NCBI GenBank assembly: GCA_910578815.1
Contig: CAJTSE010000032.1
Span: 1-21,710 of the forward strand
Source: an uncultured Acetatifactor sp.
Lineage (GTDB): Bacteria > Bacillota > Clostridia > Lachnospirales > Lachnospiraceae
DNA: 21,710 bases
Direction of reading: 5' to 3'
This document shows, piece by piece, positions 7,411 to 14,547 of this stretch. Both the position numbers and the translations under genes were made by a program. Below the pieces are notes generated by a model, which ran no database searches, was not told the origin of the DNA, and saw only the letters and a list, made by a program, of their open reading frames with translations. Each line of letters begins with the position of its first letter. Position 1 is the stretch's first letter.

Positions 7411-7462
7411 AAGCAGAAACCCCAAGCTATAAATCTTTTTGAGAGGCAAGAGGTTTCTGCTT
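7411..7462. terminator. Long inverted repeat between convergent genes, possible bidirectional terminator
   Basis: AAGCAGAAACC (7411-7421) is a perfect inverted repeat of GGTTTCTGCTT (7452-7462), 11 bp each with a 30-bp loop. It lies between the end of the CD-NTase gene (7387) and the end of the minus-strand ArpU-like gene (7472). There is only a short T-rich run on the minus side, so termination is plausible but not classical. Confidence 0.45.
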
Positions 7463-7471
7463 ATGTATTAT

Positions 7472-8014
7472 TTAGGATATATTTTTGGGAAAGAACTTTT
7501 CCAGCGTTTCCAGACAGTCCTTTGAGGTGTATCCCCACAGGATGGAACTGAGTGCCTGAACAGCCTCTGGGCGCTTGCGGTAGTAGGTCCTGTGGGAGAT
7601 ATTTGCTATATGCGGGCGCAGGCTCTCGATGATTTCATCCGTATTCTGGAGCTGTTGGGGAGAGAGGTAGCTGTAATAGAGTATCCAGTAGTATTGTTCC
7701 CCGTGTTTATGCTTGTTCCGCAGGATGTCAACGGCGGAATTTAAGAGTGTCAGCATTTTGTTGCTGCGCTCGATGCTTCTGGCATAATCCTCCAGCCGTG
7801 TACCGCCAATATCTGCTCCTGCGAGGTAGATGGAGTCCAGAAATTCCTCAATGCTGCTTCCAAACTCAATCTCAAAGGTGCTGCGTACCTGCTGGACAGT
7901 CAGTTCAAGGTTCCAGACGGCATCCCGGTAATTCTTCAGCAGCTTCCATGTGTCGTGGAACAGGGGATTCTCCTGTTCTGAGGGAATATTTTTGTTTGGT
8001 CTTGTGTTTGCCAT
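7472..8014 (-). CDS. ArpU/RinA-like phage-type transcription regulator (probable)
   Basis: This is a 180-residue soluble, mostly helical protein. The C-terminal third (ILYYSYLSPQQL ... ISHRTYYRKRPEAVQALSSILWGY) resembles the sigma-70 region-4-like helix-turn-helix end of ArpU/RinA-type regulators, which control late genes in phages and occur in Firmicute ICEs. The N-terminal part (EQENPLFHDTWKLLKNYRDAVWNLELTVQQV) is also helical and charged. AGAAGG lies before ATG 8014, and the stop of the upstream two-winged-helix gene is only 5 bp away, so the two are co-transcribed. A role in switching on ICE transfer genes is inferred. The family match is by eye and moderate. Confidence 0.6.
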   Translation of the reverse strand: MANTRPNKNIPSEQENPLFHDTWKLLKNYRDAVWNLELTVQQVRSTFEIEFGSSIEEFLDSIYLAGADIGGTRLEDYARSIERSNKMLTLLNSAVDILRNKHKHGEQYYWILYYSYLSPQQLQNTDEIIESLRPHIANISHRTYYRKRPEAVQALSSILWGYTSKDCLETLEKFFPKNIS

Positions 8015-8019
8015 AGTGT

Positions 8020-9207
8020 TTACCTTCTTTCTTCATTTTTTGTGCTGGTCTGGTTGACAGGTGCGCAGTTACTGTAGTCATCCGGCGGAATGACCGGCGA
8101 TAGTGTCAGTTCAAACCGGTAGGGCATCTTTCCGTCCGGACAGACAATCTGCAGGGAATACCTTAAATCAGTTTCTTTGCAGTCGGATAAGGGATATAAC
8201 TTATATTGTGTCCGGGGGCATTCGCAGCACGAAACCCCTTGTGTGGCAAGGATTTGCGCCACTTTCTGAACTACTTTTTTCATGTGCGGTTTTGAAACGC
8301 AACCGGGCTGCCCTGAAACGCAGCCGTCTGCCTCCATAATCGTGATTTGTTCATCACGGATGGTTTCTGTTTCGGGAAGGGATAAATCCTCCGGAATGTG
8401 TACGGGAACCTGAAATGTCATGGAAATTTCCTCCTTATCGATCATTACGTCACTGATACCAAACATGGTAGACAGATAGCTGCACAGATAGATGACGCTG
8501 CCGTGTCTGCCGGTGAAAGATACCAGCGAGAGATATTTTTTGTCCTGCAGTTTGCTTAAAATCCGGCTTACCGTTGCCTTCGATATGCCCCAACGCAGGG
8601 CAAGGTCGCTGAAATTTGTGAGCGGATTGCCGGTGGCATTACGGAAGTAGACCACAGGCCCCAGCTCAGAGCCCTGTACCTGACGGTCGTTATAGATGGC
8701 GTGTACCCACAGGTCAAGCACAATATCCATCTCCGAGCATTTGCCCATGCTGATCAGTTCATGGACAGAGGCAACCGGGAAAAAGAAAAAGCCCACATCC
8801 TTCAGACATGGGTAATTGTAGTCGAGCGCCGTATTGTGCTGTTTCCAGCCGTTGATCGTGAATTTAATCAGATGGTTTCTGCCAAGTTTGGTGTAGGTGA
8901 TGTAATTCTGTTCCTGCAGGAAGTCCAGAATGGCGACTGCCTGGTGCTGGAAGCGTGTGCGGAACCATTCCGCCAGTTCCGAGGTCCTACAGATCCACTC
9001 GCCCGGACCAACCAGATAGGAGATGCCCTCTATCCTGCGGTAGGAGGAGCGGAAGTTGGCATAAGAGCAGAGCGTCATGTAATAAAAAAGATAGGAGCTT
9101 CCGTTTGTACGGATGTCCCTATCTTCCATAAGGCTGCGGATGAACTCGCGGTAGATGCGGCACCGTGGGTAATCCACAATTTGTTTGATTTCTAATTGAT
9201 AGTCCAA
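8020..9207 (-). CDS. Two-winged-helix ICE regulator / replication-initiator-like protein (TTG start)
   Basis: This is a 395-residue protein from the TTG start at 9207. The N-terminal ~130 residues look like a winged-helix initiator-type domain (GEWICRTSELAEWF ... AVAILDFLQEQNYITYTK). A second helix-turn-helix sits at about 197-227 (FSDLALRWGISKATVSRILS ... KKYLSLV). The C-terminus is Cys-containing and has no named domain. TTG is chosen over the in-frame ATG at 9291 because AAAGGAGG lies 8 nt before it; the ATG version would translate through a terminator hairpin. It is the first ICE gene next to the element border, where regulators or initiators of excision and transfer commonly lie. Whether it acts at DNA replication or transcription is unknown. 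Confidence 0.65.
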   Translation of the reverse strand: MDYQLEIKQIVDYPRCRIYREFIRSLMEDRDIRTNGSSYLFYYMTLCSYANFRSSYRRIEGISYLVGPGEWICRTSELAEWFRTRFQHQAVAILDFLQEQNYITYTKLGRNHLIKFTINGWKQHNTALDYNYPCLKDVGFFFFPVASVHELISMGKCSEMDIVLDLWVHAIYNDRQVQGSELGPVVYFRNATGNPLTNFSDLALRWGISKATVSRILSKLQDKKYLSLVSFTGRHGSVIYLCSYLSTMFGISDVMIDKEEISMTFQVPVHIPEDLSLPETETIRDEQITIMEADGCVSGQPGCVSKPHMKKVVQKVAQILATQGVSCCECPRTQYKLYPLSDCKETDLRYSLQIVCPDGKMPYRFELTLSPVIPPDDYSNCAPVNQTSTKNEERR

Positions 9208-9226
9208 GATAAAGTCCTCCTTTGAG

Positions 9227-9255
9227 AAAAACAGACACCCACAAAGGGGTGCCTG
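9227..9255 (-). terminator. Attenuator-like intrinsic terminator before the winged-helix gene
   Basis: On the minus strand CAGGCACCC (9255-9247) pairs with GGGTGTCTG (9240-9232) with one G-U pair and a 6-nt loop, followed by a T-run (9231-9227). It ends 4 nt before the Shine-Dalgarno AAAGGAGG of the TTG-started gene. The arrangement copies that before the VirB2-like gene. Confidence 0.65.
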
Positions 9256-9284
9256 CGGATATTGTGTTTCGACAATGAGAATGG

Positions 9285-9316
9285 ATTGCATTCATTGCAT
9301 TAAAATTGCATTTTTT
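9285..9316. repeat. ATTGCATT repeats, first copy of a 23-bp direct repeat
   Basis: ATTGCA occurs three times here (starts 9285, 9294, 9305). The 23-bp stretch 9294-9316 recurs at 9477-9499 with only two mismatches. It lies at the outer edge of the ICE genes next to an integrase end. It could be an attachment site, integrase arm sites or a regulator-binding array. Confidence 0.5.
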
Positions 9317-9476
9317 CAGTTTCTAATATTTGTTTATATTGCTTTATATCTCTTAAAATCGCCGTAAATTCATTGTATTCTCTTAATATGCGGTACTGTC
9401 TGTATGGAGTTCGAGTAGTCGGAGGTGAGACGCGGTGCCAGTAAAATCAAGGCTTTGCGGCTTTTTTTCTCTTTTT
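9317..9476. other. 160-bp spacer between the direct repeats
   Basis: The first ~80 bp are very AT-rich; the rest contains a short GC-richer block (about 9402-9465) ending in a T-run. I see no gene that can be supported. In one plus-strand frame it could hold the last codons of a gene (GTA GTC GGA GGT ... CAG TAA). If the flanking repeats are attachment sites, this could be a sliver of target DNA. Confidence 0.3.
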
Positions 9477-9499
9477 ATTGCATTACGATTGCATTTTTT
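9477..9499. repeat. Second copy of the 23-bp direct repeat, overlapping the integrase stop
   Basis: This copy matches 9294-9316 except at two central positions. It overlaps the end of the integrase fragment (stop complement 9498-9500). Attachment sites just past the 3' end of the integrase gene are common in tyrosine-recombinase ICEs. Confidence 0.5.
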
Positions 9500-9682
9500 A
9501 TTTCACTTCCTTGTGGTAAGCTGCGGTGTGCTGGTTGCTGGTATAGTCTGCAACGCTCTGAGTGGCAGGCGTATACTGAAGCACCCCGGTCAGCTTGTTG
9601 GCAACTTCAAGATTGGTGTTGGGATACAGATGACCATAGGTTCCAAGGGTTGTCTGTATTTTTTCATGCCCCAGACGCTCTT
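9498..9682 (-). pseudogene. Tyrosine integrase, C-terminal fragment cut by the IS21 element
   Basis: About 61 codons remain. They begin with ERLGHEKIQTTLGTYGHLYP, the conserved end of a tyrosine recombinase: the LGH histidine box, the TxxTYxH region and the catalytic Tyr in GTYGHLYP. The tail NLEVANKLTGVLQYTP and a stop at 9498 follow. This is typical of integrases in Firmicute Tn916/Tn1549-like ICEs. The open frame ends abruptly at the IS end (9683), and DNA beyond the IS (10937 on) does not continue the integrase, so the 5' part is gone, probably by an IS-adjacent deletion. The fragment cannot recombine by itself; mobility of the ICE would need another integrase. Confidence 0.85.
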
Positions 9683-9874
9683 TGAATATTATCCCCCTTG
9701 GGAGCCACCAGTTTCCCGCTTCAGAGCCACCCGGAAATGGTATTTTCCACCTTCAGAGCCACCACAACATATTGTGGCAGCACACATATTTGATTTCACT
9801 ATAAATCTCCTTATAGTTATTCTTGGAGAACTGCTGATGCAGTATCACCAAATAATCTATAGGGAGGTCTTTTT

Positions 9875-10423
9875 ATGTTTAAGAAGACAAAAGTCAGAAG
9901 TATTCTGGAACTTCTGGGAAAAAATCTAAGCGCAAGGGAGGTGTCAAAAGTTTTAGGTGTATCAAGAAATACCGTCGCTGAAGTACAGGCGTTATTCTTA
10001 CAATCGGACAAATCATGGGATGATATTTCTGAATGGGATGACGACAGGCTTTATGAACTGTTCTATCCGGATAAGTTTAAATATAAACCCAGATATGCTC
10101 CGGTTGATTATTCTTACGTCCATAGAGAGTTAAAGAAGACAGGCGTCACAGAAAAGCTCCTTTGGGAAGAATACTGTGCCAGATGTGAGAAAGACGGGGT
10201 GAATGCATGTTCTTATATAACATTTGCCAAAAATTACAAGAAATTTACGGCAGATAAAAACTATACGAGCCACATAGAGCATAAACCCGGATTAGAGGTT
10301 GAAGTCGACTGGTCAGGTCCGTCAATGAACTATATGGACCCTGATACCGGTGAGCGTGTAACGGCATACCTGTTTGTTGCAGACAGACTTACAGGGTTTT
10401 GTATATCAGGATGCCTGACCTGA
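9875..10423 (+). pseudogene. istA: IS21 transposase IstA, N-terminal fragment
   Basis: The 182 codons start after GGGAGG at ATG 9875. Residues ~1-45 carry the helix-turn-helix (LSAREVSKVLGVSRNTVAEV). Residues ~130-175 hold the start of the DDE catalytic core, with the first Asp in EVEVDWSGP and YLFVADRLTG after it. The frame then runs into unrelated codons (CISGCLT) and a stop, because DNA from about 10400 on comes from istB. The second Asp and Glu of the triad are missing, so this piece is catalytically dead but could still bind the IS ends. IstA homologues are normally ~400-500 residues. Confidence 0.87.
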
Positions 10424-10779
10424 TGCGTAACTTTGAGAACCAGAGCGACAACCTCAGGGAACTTACAAAATACAGGAAAAGGATCGGTAACTATCAGATC
10501 CTCATCCTTGATGAATGGCTGAATTATAAACTTACTGAAAAGGATGCCAAGAACCTCTATGAGCTGTTTGAACAACGCAGTGGCAATAACTCAACAATCT
10601 TTGTCGGACAGTATCCTGTGGATGAATGGCATAACAGGCTCGGCGGAGGAACGCAGGCGGATTCCATCATGGACAGGATTATCCATAATGCCTATGAAAT
10701 CCCTACAAATGAAACAAACCTGAGAAAGCTGTATGATTCAAAGAAGCTCAAAAGGCTTGTTGACGAGATAGAAGCATAA
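10399..10779 (+). pseudogene. istB: IS21 helper ATPase IstB, C-terminal fragment
   Basis: This is the C-terminal half of an IstB AAA+ ATPase. It starts in mid-protein at about YIRMPDLMRNFE, keeps the Walker B region (YQILILDEWLNY) and the conserved tail (VDEWHNRLGGGTQADSIMDR ... HNAYEI), and ends naturally at 10779. The Walker A half is missing. It overlaps the end of the istA fragment because the internal deletion joined them in different frames (junction near 10395-10405). The ATG at 10399 is not an original start. Confidence 0.87.
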
Positions 10780-10936
10780 TCATCTGAACATCATTAGACC
10801 TAATATTGCCTCTGTTGTATTTTCAAGCGACAGGGGCAGTATTACTATATCTTGTGTCTGAGGTGGCTCTCAAGGAAGAAATTTCCGGGTGGCTCTGAAG
10901 CGGGAAACTGGTGGCTCCCAAGGGGGATAATATTCA

Positions 10937-11053
10937 ATAAGACCTATACTTATCGAAAGTCGAGAACGGCAAGTGATGAGCAGAGGAAACAGGCAAGGCA
11001 GAGAAGGGTAAAACTAAATTTTGCGGAAAATTGTTATTTTTCTGTGAACTCTC
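10937..11053 (+). other. Short stretch between the IS and the MarR promoter, unassigned gene remnant
   Basis: This 117-bp flank has an open plus-strand frame that continues from inside the IS and reads YRKSRTASDEQRKQARQRR before ending at 11079. The basic sequence looks like a remnant of a real protein, but I do not recognise it and it has no start of its own. Confidence 0.25.
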
Positions 11054-11082
11054 TTGAAAGCTATAAAAATATGATGTAAAAT
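11054..11082 (+). promoter_or_regulatory. Promoter of the marR-MATE pair
   Basis: TTGAAA (11054-11059) and TAAAAT (11077-11082) are separated by 17 bp, 34 bp before the MarR start at 11116. This is a good sigma-A match. MarR proteins usually repress their own promoter, but I see no clear palindromic operator here. Confidence 0.6.
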
Positions 11083-11115
11083 AAGTCTGTTTTCGGACTG
11101 ATAGGAGGAAAAGCT

Positions 11116-11556
11116 ATGTATACAGCAAAAGAAGCTCTTGTTACCTTTAATGCAACCATCAATGGATATGATGAAATCTACCGGGCTGTCGCCAAGTCGT
11201 TTGGTTTATCTGATTGTGCTTTTTGGATATTATATTACTTACGCCAGTCGAAAGAAAAAGTCACCCAAAAAGATATCTGCAGTTTTATATACCAGCCAAA
11301 GCAGACTGTCCATTCTGCCTTGAAAAAGATGGTGGATGACGGATTAATTGAGGTTGGGGATTACAACGGCAAACGTCATAAGTATGTTACACTGACGGAA
11401 AAAGGCGAAGCGTTTTCCCAAAAAACAGTTGATCTGGTTCTTGCGGAAGAAATAGCAGCCTTTGAGGATATGGATGCATCGGAAAGAGAACTTGCAATGA
11501 AATTACTGGCGAAATACTCAGACAATCTGTCCCGGCGAATGAGTAAGTTCAGATAG
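11116..11556 (+). CDS. MarR-family transcriptional regulator
   Basis: This is a 146-residue winged-helix regulator. The dimerisation helices lie at both ends. The DNA-binding part is KVTQKDICSFIYQPKQTVHSALKKMVDDGLIEV (about 54-86), followed by the beta wing (DYNGKRHKYVTLTEKGEAF), typical of MarR. Length is normal for the family. AGGAGG sits 7 nt before ATG 11116. It is transcribed ahead of the MATE efflux gene from a good promoter. MarR-MATE pairs usually repress a drug/sodium antiporter until a toxic ligand binds. Because the MATE gene is broken, this regulator may no longer have a working target. Confidence 0.88.
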   Translation: MYTAKEALVTFNATINGYDEIYRAVAKSFGLSDCAFWILYYLRQSKEKVTQKDICSFIYQPKQTVHSALKKMVDDGLIEVGDYNGKRHKYVTLTEKGEAFSQKTVDLVLAEEIAAFEDMDASERELAMKLLAKYSDNLSRRMSKFR

Positions 11557-11584
11557 GACGAATAAAGTTTGTATTGTAAATATT

Positions 11585-12958
11585 GTGTTTGTACCAAAAT
11601 TCGCATATTGGGCAAGAACGGAGGATTATTTTGGAAAAGAATTTAACACAGGGAAGTATAAAAAACTTTACTTTAGGTATCTTGGCGCCGCCTTTGGAAG
11701 CTCTATGATCTCCTGTATATACGGGATGGTGGATGTTGCCGTGGTTGGCCAGTATCAGGGGCCGCAGGGTACGGCGGCATTGTCTATTGTGGCGCCGATC
11801 TGGACAATTTTGTACAGTTTGGGGATTTTGACTGGCAGCGGAGGTTCTATCAAATATACATATTACAAGGCACAGGGGAAGACTGACAAAGCAAATGCTT
11901 ACTTTACCTTGTCCTTGTTTCTTACATCAACAATAGCTGTAATCTGTTGGATTGGACTTACTGTTTTTGATGACCAGCTGCTCCGCCTGTTTGGTGCGGA
12001 TGATATTCTTCTGCCATTGGCGAAGGCATATCTTCGCCCGATTCAATTTGTGATTCCGGCATATCCGTTCACGCAAATGCTTGCCGCTTACCTGAGAAAC
12101 GATAATGCACCGGGGTTTGCAGCCTTTGCGACTCTGTGCGGCGGATGCTTCAATATTTTTGGAGATTTGTATTTTGCGTTTGGATTAGACATGGGTATGT
12201 TTGGTGCAGGTCTTGCAACTGCTATCGGCGTAACGCTGACGATTGCTGTTATGGTCTCCCATTTTTTCAGCAGGAAAAATGCACTCAGGCTGTCCCGTGT
12301 TCACGATTATATTCATAAGGTAAAAGAGCTGGTGTTCAATGGCTGATCTACCTTCGTTTCAGAAATAGCGATGGGGATTATTGCAATGTTATTCAATCGT
12401 CAGATTATGAATTATTTGAGTTCAGATGCACTGGCGGTATTTGGTGTTATTGTTCAGATTTCTGGTCTTGTCCAATGCTTTACTTATGCTGTCGGACAGG
12501 CTGCACAGCCAATTATCTCCGAAAACTACAGTGTGCACAATTTGGGGCGCATCAAGGAAACGCGGAAATATTCTTTATGGACAGTTGCAGCCTTCGGTGT
12601 TTTATGGACAGCAGCAGTATGTTTGTTCCCCGATGCTTTTGTGAAAGTATTCATGTCCCCGACAGACAGCGTACTGCAGATGGCGCCTGGTATTATGCGA
12701 ATCTATGGCCTAGCGTATCTGCTTTTGCCGCTGAATATTTTCGCAACTTATTATTTCCAGTCTGTGATGCAGCCGAAAACGGCGTTAATCATTTCTATGG
12801 CGCGGGGCATGGTTCTATGTGGCGTATTAGTGTTTGTGCTCCCGGCGCTGTTTGGCGCGAAACTTCTATGGTGGGTTATGCCGATTACAGAGTTGGCAGT
12901 TGCAATATATACTGTTTTGTGTATGGTAAAAAGTAACAAAAGTCTTGCATTGAAGTAA
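11585..12958 (+). pseudogene. MATE-family multidrug efflux transporter broken by an in-frame TGA
   Basis: One continuous reading frame encodes a ~450-residue MATE antiporter. It has a first-helix region (KLYFRYLGAAFGSSMISCIYGMVDVAVVGQY), ~12 hydrophobic segments and MATE features such as GGCFNIFGDLYFAFG and GMFGAGLATAIG. A single TGA at 12344-12346 interrupts it; the same frame continues (STFVSEIAMGIIAMLFNRQI) to 12958. Flanking residues fit the family on both sides, so this is a nonsense mutation, not a frameshift or two genes. The start is uncertain: GTG 11585 has no ribosome site, while GGAGG with TTG at 11632 is one base out of frame, so a second lesion near the N-terminus is possible. 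A restart at ATG 12371 would give only a half transporter. Confidence 0.85.
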
Positions 12959-13070
12959 GGAACTGTTTCTAAATCCACAGATTTTATTGATATATTGGAG
13001 GAATTTGCAGAATGCTATAAATTTGCTTTTGAGGAAGAAAACGATGTTATGAAACGAGGAGGTAATTCGT

Positions 13071-13259
13071 TTGAAAAATCAGGAATGGATACTATGTCCA
13101 AACTGTACAAGCAAAACACGGATAAGAATCAGGAAAGATACCATACTTTCCCATTTCCCGCTTTTTTGTCCGAAGTGCAGACAGGAAACTTTAATCAATG
13201 CAGAACAACTGAAAATATCAATTATCAAAGAGCCAGACGCAAAGACGCAGAGCCGATAA
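13071..13259 (+). CDS. Cys_rich_KTR zinc-ribbon-like small protein (TTG start)
   Basis: This is a 62-residue protein with two CPxC pairs (LCPNC near the start and FCPKC in the middle) and the basic KTRIRIR segment that names the Cys_rich_KTR family. It ends ISIIKEPDAKTQSR, a family-typical tail. The paired Cys motifs probably bind zinc. It is common in Firmicute mobile elements, often near resistance genes; its function is not known. The TTG start at 13071 follows GAGGAGG by 7 nt. Its stop overlaps the first arm of a terminator hairpin. A longer overlapping frame (12995-13339) has no recognisable content. Confidence 0.85.
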   Translation: MKNQEWILCPNCTSKTRIRIRKDTILSHFPLFCPKCRQETLINAEQLKISIIKEPDAKTQSR

Positions 13260-13290
13260 TTCGTTACAAAGACGGACTATCGGCTCTTTC
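13249..13290 (+). terminator. Intrinsic terminator after the KTR gene
   Basis: AGAGCCGATA (13249-13258) pairs perfectly with TATCGGCTCT (13278-13287), followed by a T-rich stretch (TTCTATTTTC). The stem begins within the last codons of the KTR gene. Confidence 0.75.
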
Positions 13291-13335
13291 TATTTTCAAC
13301 GTTCAGCTATCGAAAACAGGAGGAGGTACAATAAA

Positions 13336-13854
13336 ATGATTATTACAATTAGCCGTGAATTTGGAAGTGGTGGGCGTGAACTCGGAAAGCGTCTGTCTGA
13401 TGTGTTGGAAATTCCATGCTATGACAAAGAGATTATTAAGATGATTGCGGAACAGCAGGGCTTTGATGAACAGTATATTTCCCATGTATCAGAAAAAAAT
13501 CTGCAAGCAGCATATCCACTGACAGTAGGATGTCGTTTTTCCATGACACCCCACTCTGCTACAAAACAAATTGTAGCAATCGCAGTGGAACAACACAAAA
13601 TCATTGAAAACTTTGCAAAACAGGGGGACTGTATTATCATCGGTCGTTGCGCAGACATTATTTTGAAAAATTATAGTCCATTTAGTATTTTTGTTTATGC
13701 CGATATGGACACAAAATTGAAACGGTGTATAGAACACGCACCAGACGGCGAAAACCTTACCCGCACAGAGCTTGAACGCAAGATACGGGAGGTAAATAAA
13801 GAACGCGTAAAGCACCGGGAGTTTTATGCTGGTGTGAAAGGGAAAACATATTAG
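13336..13854 (+). pseudogene. Cytidylate-kinase-like protein, C-terminally truncated
   Basis: 172 codons match the cytidylate-kinase-like family: the N-terminus MIITISREFGSGGRELGKRL carries the nucleotide-binding loop, then YDKEIIKMIAE, and GDCIIIGRCADIIL in mid-protein, ending HREFYAGVKGKTY. Family members are usually ~200 residues and continue after the YAGVKW region with a strand and helix; here the frame stops at 13854 in unrelated sequence, so ~30 C-terminal residues are missing. GGAGGAGG precedes ATG 13336. Activity is doubtful. It sits in a row of truncated genes, suggesting successive deletions. It could still be translated as a stable fragment. Confidence 0.72.
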
Positions 13855-13911
13855 GGGACGATTATGAGCACAATGTAGCGGGAATAAGCGAAAATACAGA
13901 AAGGTAAGGCT

Positions 13912-14166
13912 ATGCTATTAAAAATTAATGAAAAGTTAGAAGAAGCTTCAATGGTTCAGTTTATGGGTAAGTTTGATAAAAATCCCTTTTTACTTCGGTT
14001 TAAAGGCAGAGAATATCTGATTGGAGACGGGGCTCCCAGGTTTGTAGTGGATTTTAAAGAAGTAATCCCGGTTTCTGAACTTTTAAACAGCACATCCATT
14101 GCTTTGGGAGAAACACTCCTTTGCTGGGAGAAGAATTACAGAGGGGCTCTGGAAATGGATACATAA
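13912..14166 (+). pseudogene. N-terminal fragment of a cyclopropane-fatty-acid-synthase-type methyltransferase (probable)
   Basis: The first ~65 codons read like the N-terminal domain of CFA-synthase-type SAM methyltransferases (NPFLLRFKGREYLIGDGAPRF, then STSIALGE). The SAM-binding domain never appears: after IALGE the sequence passes into DNA that belongs to an htrA fragment in another frame, and the ORF stops at 14166. Intact family members are ~390 residues. A ribosome site (AAGGTAAGG) precedes ATG 13912. This is half of a deletion junction near 14110-14150. The family call is by eye from a short stretch. Confidence 0.55.
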
Positions 14167-14537
14167 CAAAACCATACATCGGCGTTTCCGTGACAGACGT
14201 GAGCAGGGAAACCCAGAACTATGGACTGCCGAAAGGTGCTGCTGTCAGAAGCATTACAGAAGATGGTCCGGCTGCAGACGCAGGCTTGGAAGAGAATGAC
14301 ATTATTACTGCTATAAACGGTGAGGAGATAAGCGGCAGCAAGGCGCTGGTGGATGCGGTCAGGGGGTCTTCTGTGGGGGATGAACTTGCTTTTACCGTTT
14401 ACCGGAAAGGGGATATCTTAGAATGGAAGGTTATCGTCGGAGAGGATGTGCAGCCGGCCAGGGCAGATGAAAAATCAGAAGAGGAAAACCAGGGAAACGG
14501 ACAGATGACATTACCCTGGGGCAACAGATTCAGATAG
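14121..14537 (+). pseudogene. HtrA/DegP serine protease, C-terminal PDZ fragment
   Basis: From about 14150 the frame encodes one PDZ domain typical of membrane HtrA proteases: GYITKPYIGVSVTDVSRET, GLPKGAAVRSITEDGPAADA, GLEENDIITAINGEEI and the following strand/helix. A Glu/Asn-rich tail ends at 14537. The trypsin-like protease domain and membrane anchor, normally ~250 residues upstream, are missing; the methyltransferase fragment takes their place. No proper start is visible (TTG 14121 lacks a ribosome site). It ends 10 bp before the ABC ATPase gene, so it probably marks the edge of the original host locus. Calling it a small PDZ adaptor gene is possible but less likely. Confidence 0.8.
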
Positions 14538-14547
14538 GAGGATGAAC

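Larger units (their letters stand above)
9683..10936 (+). mobile_element. IS21-family element, internally deleted derivative
   Basis: This is a ~1254-bp element bounded by perfect inverted repeats. 9691-9738 equals the reverse complement of 10881-10928, and the match continues outward through an AATATT palindrome to TG at 9683 and CA at 10936, the usual ends for IS21. Extra GAGCCACC-type motifs inside each end look like transposase-binding repeats. Intact IS21 elements are ~2-2.5 kb with istA and istB. Here the front of istA is joined to the back of istB, losing roughly half. No target duplication is evident (GCTCTT on the left, ATAAGA on the right), which fits a deletion next to the element. 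It could move only if a full copy supplies transposase. Confidence 0.88.

Noticed and set aside
9285..9499. CRISPR-like array
   Set aside because: The repeats are too few, too short and irregularly spaced, and no cas gene is present.
9425..9929. Two overlapping plus-strand frames over the integrase fragment
   Set aside because: They are the antisense of the integrase remnant and the IS end; no ribosome site or domain supports them.
9685..10934. AATATT on both sides read as a 6-bp target duplication of the IS
   Set aside because: AATATT is palindromic and the inverted match continues beyond it to TG/CA, so it is better read as part of the terminal repeats.
12995..13339. 114-codon frame overlapping the KTR gene
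   Set aside because: It shares the DNA in another frame and has no family features; KTR has the Cys motifs and a good ribosome site.
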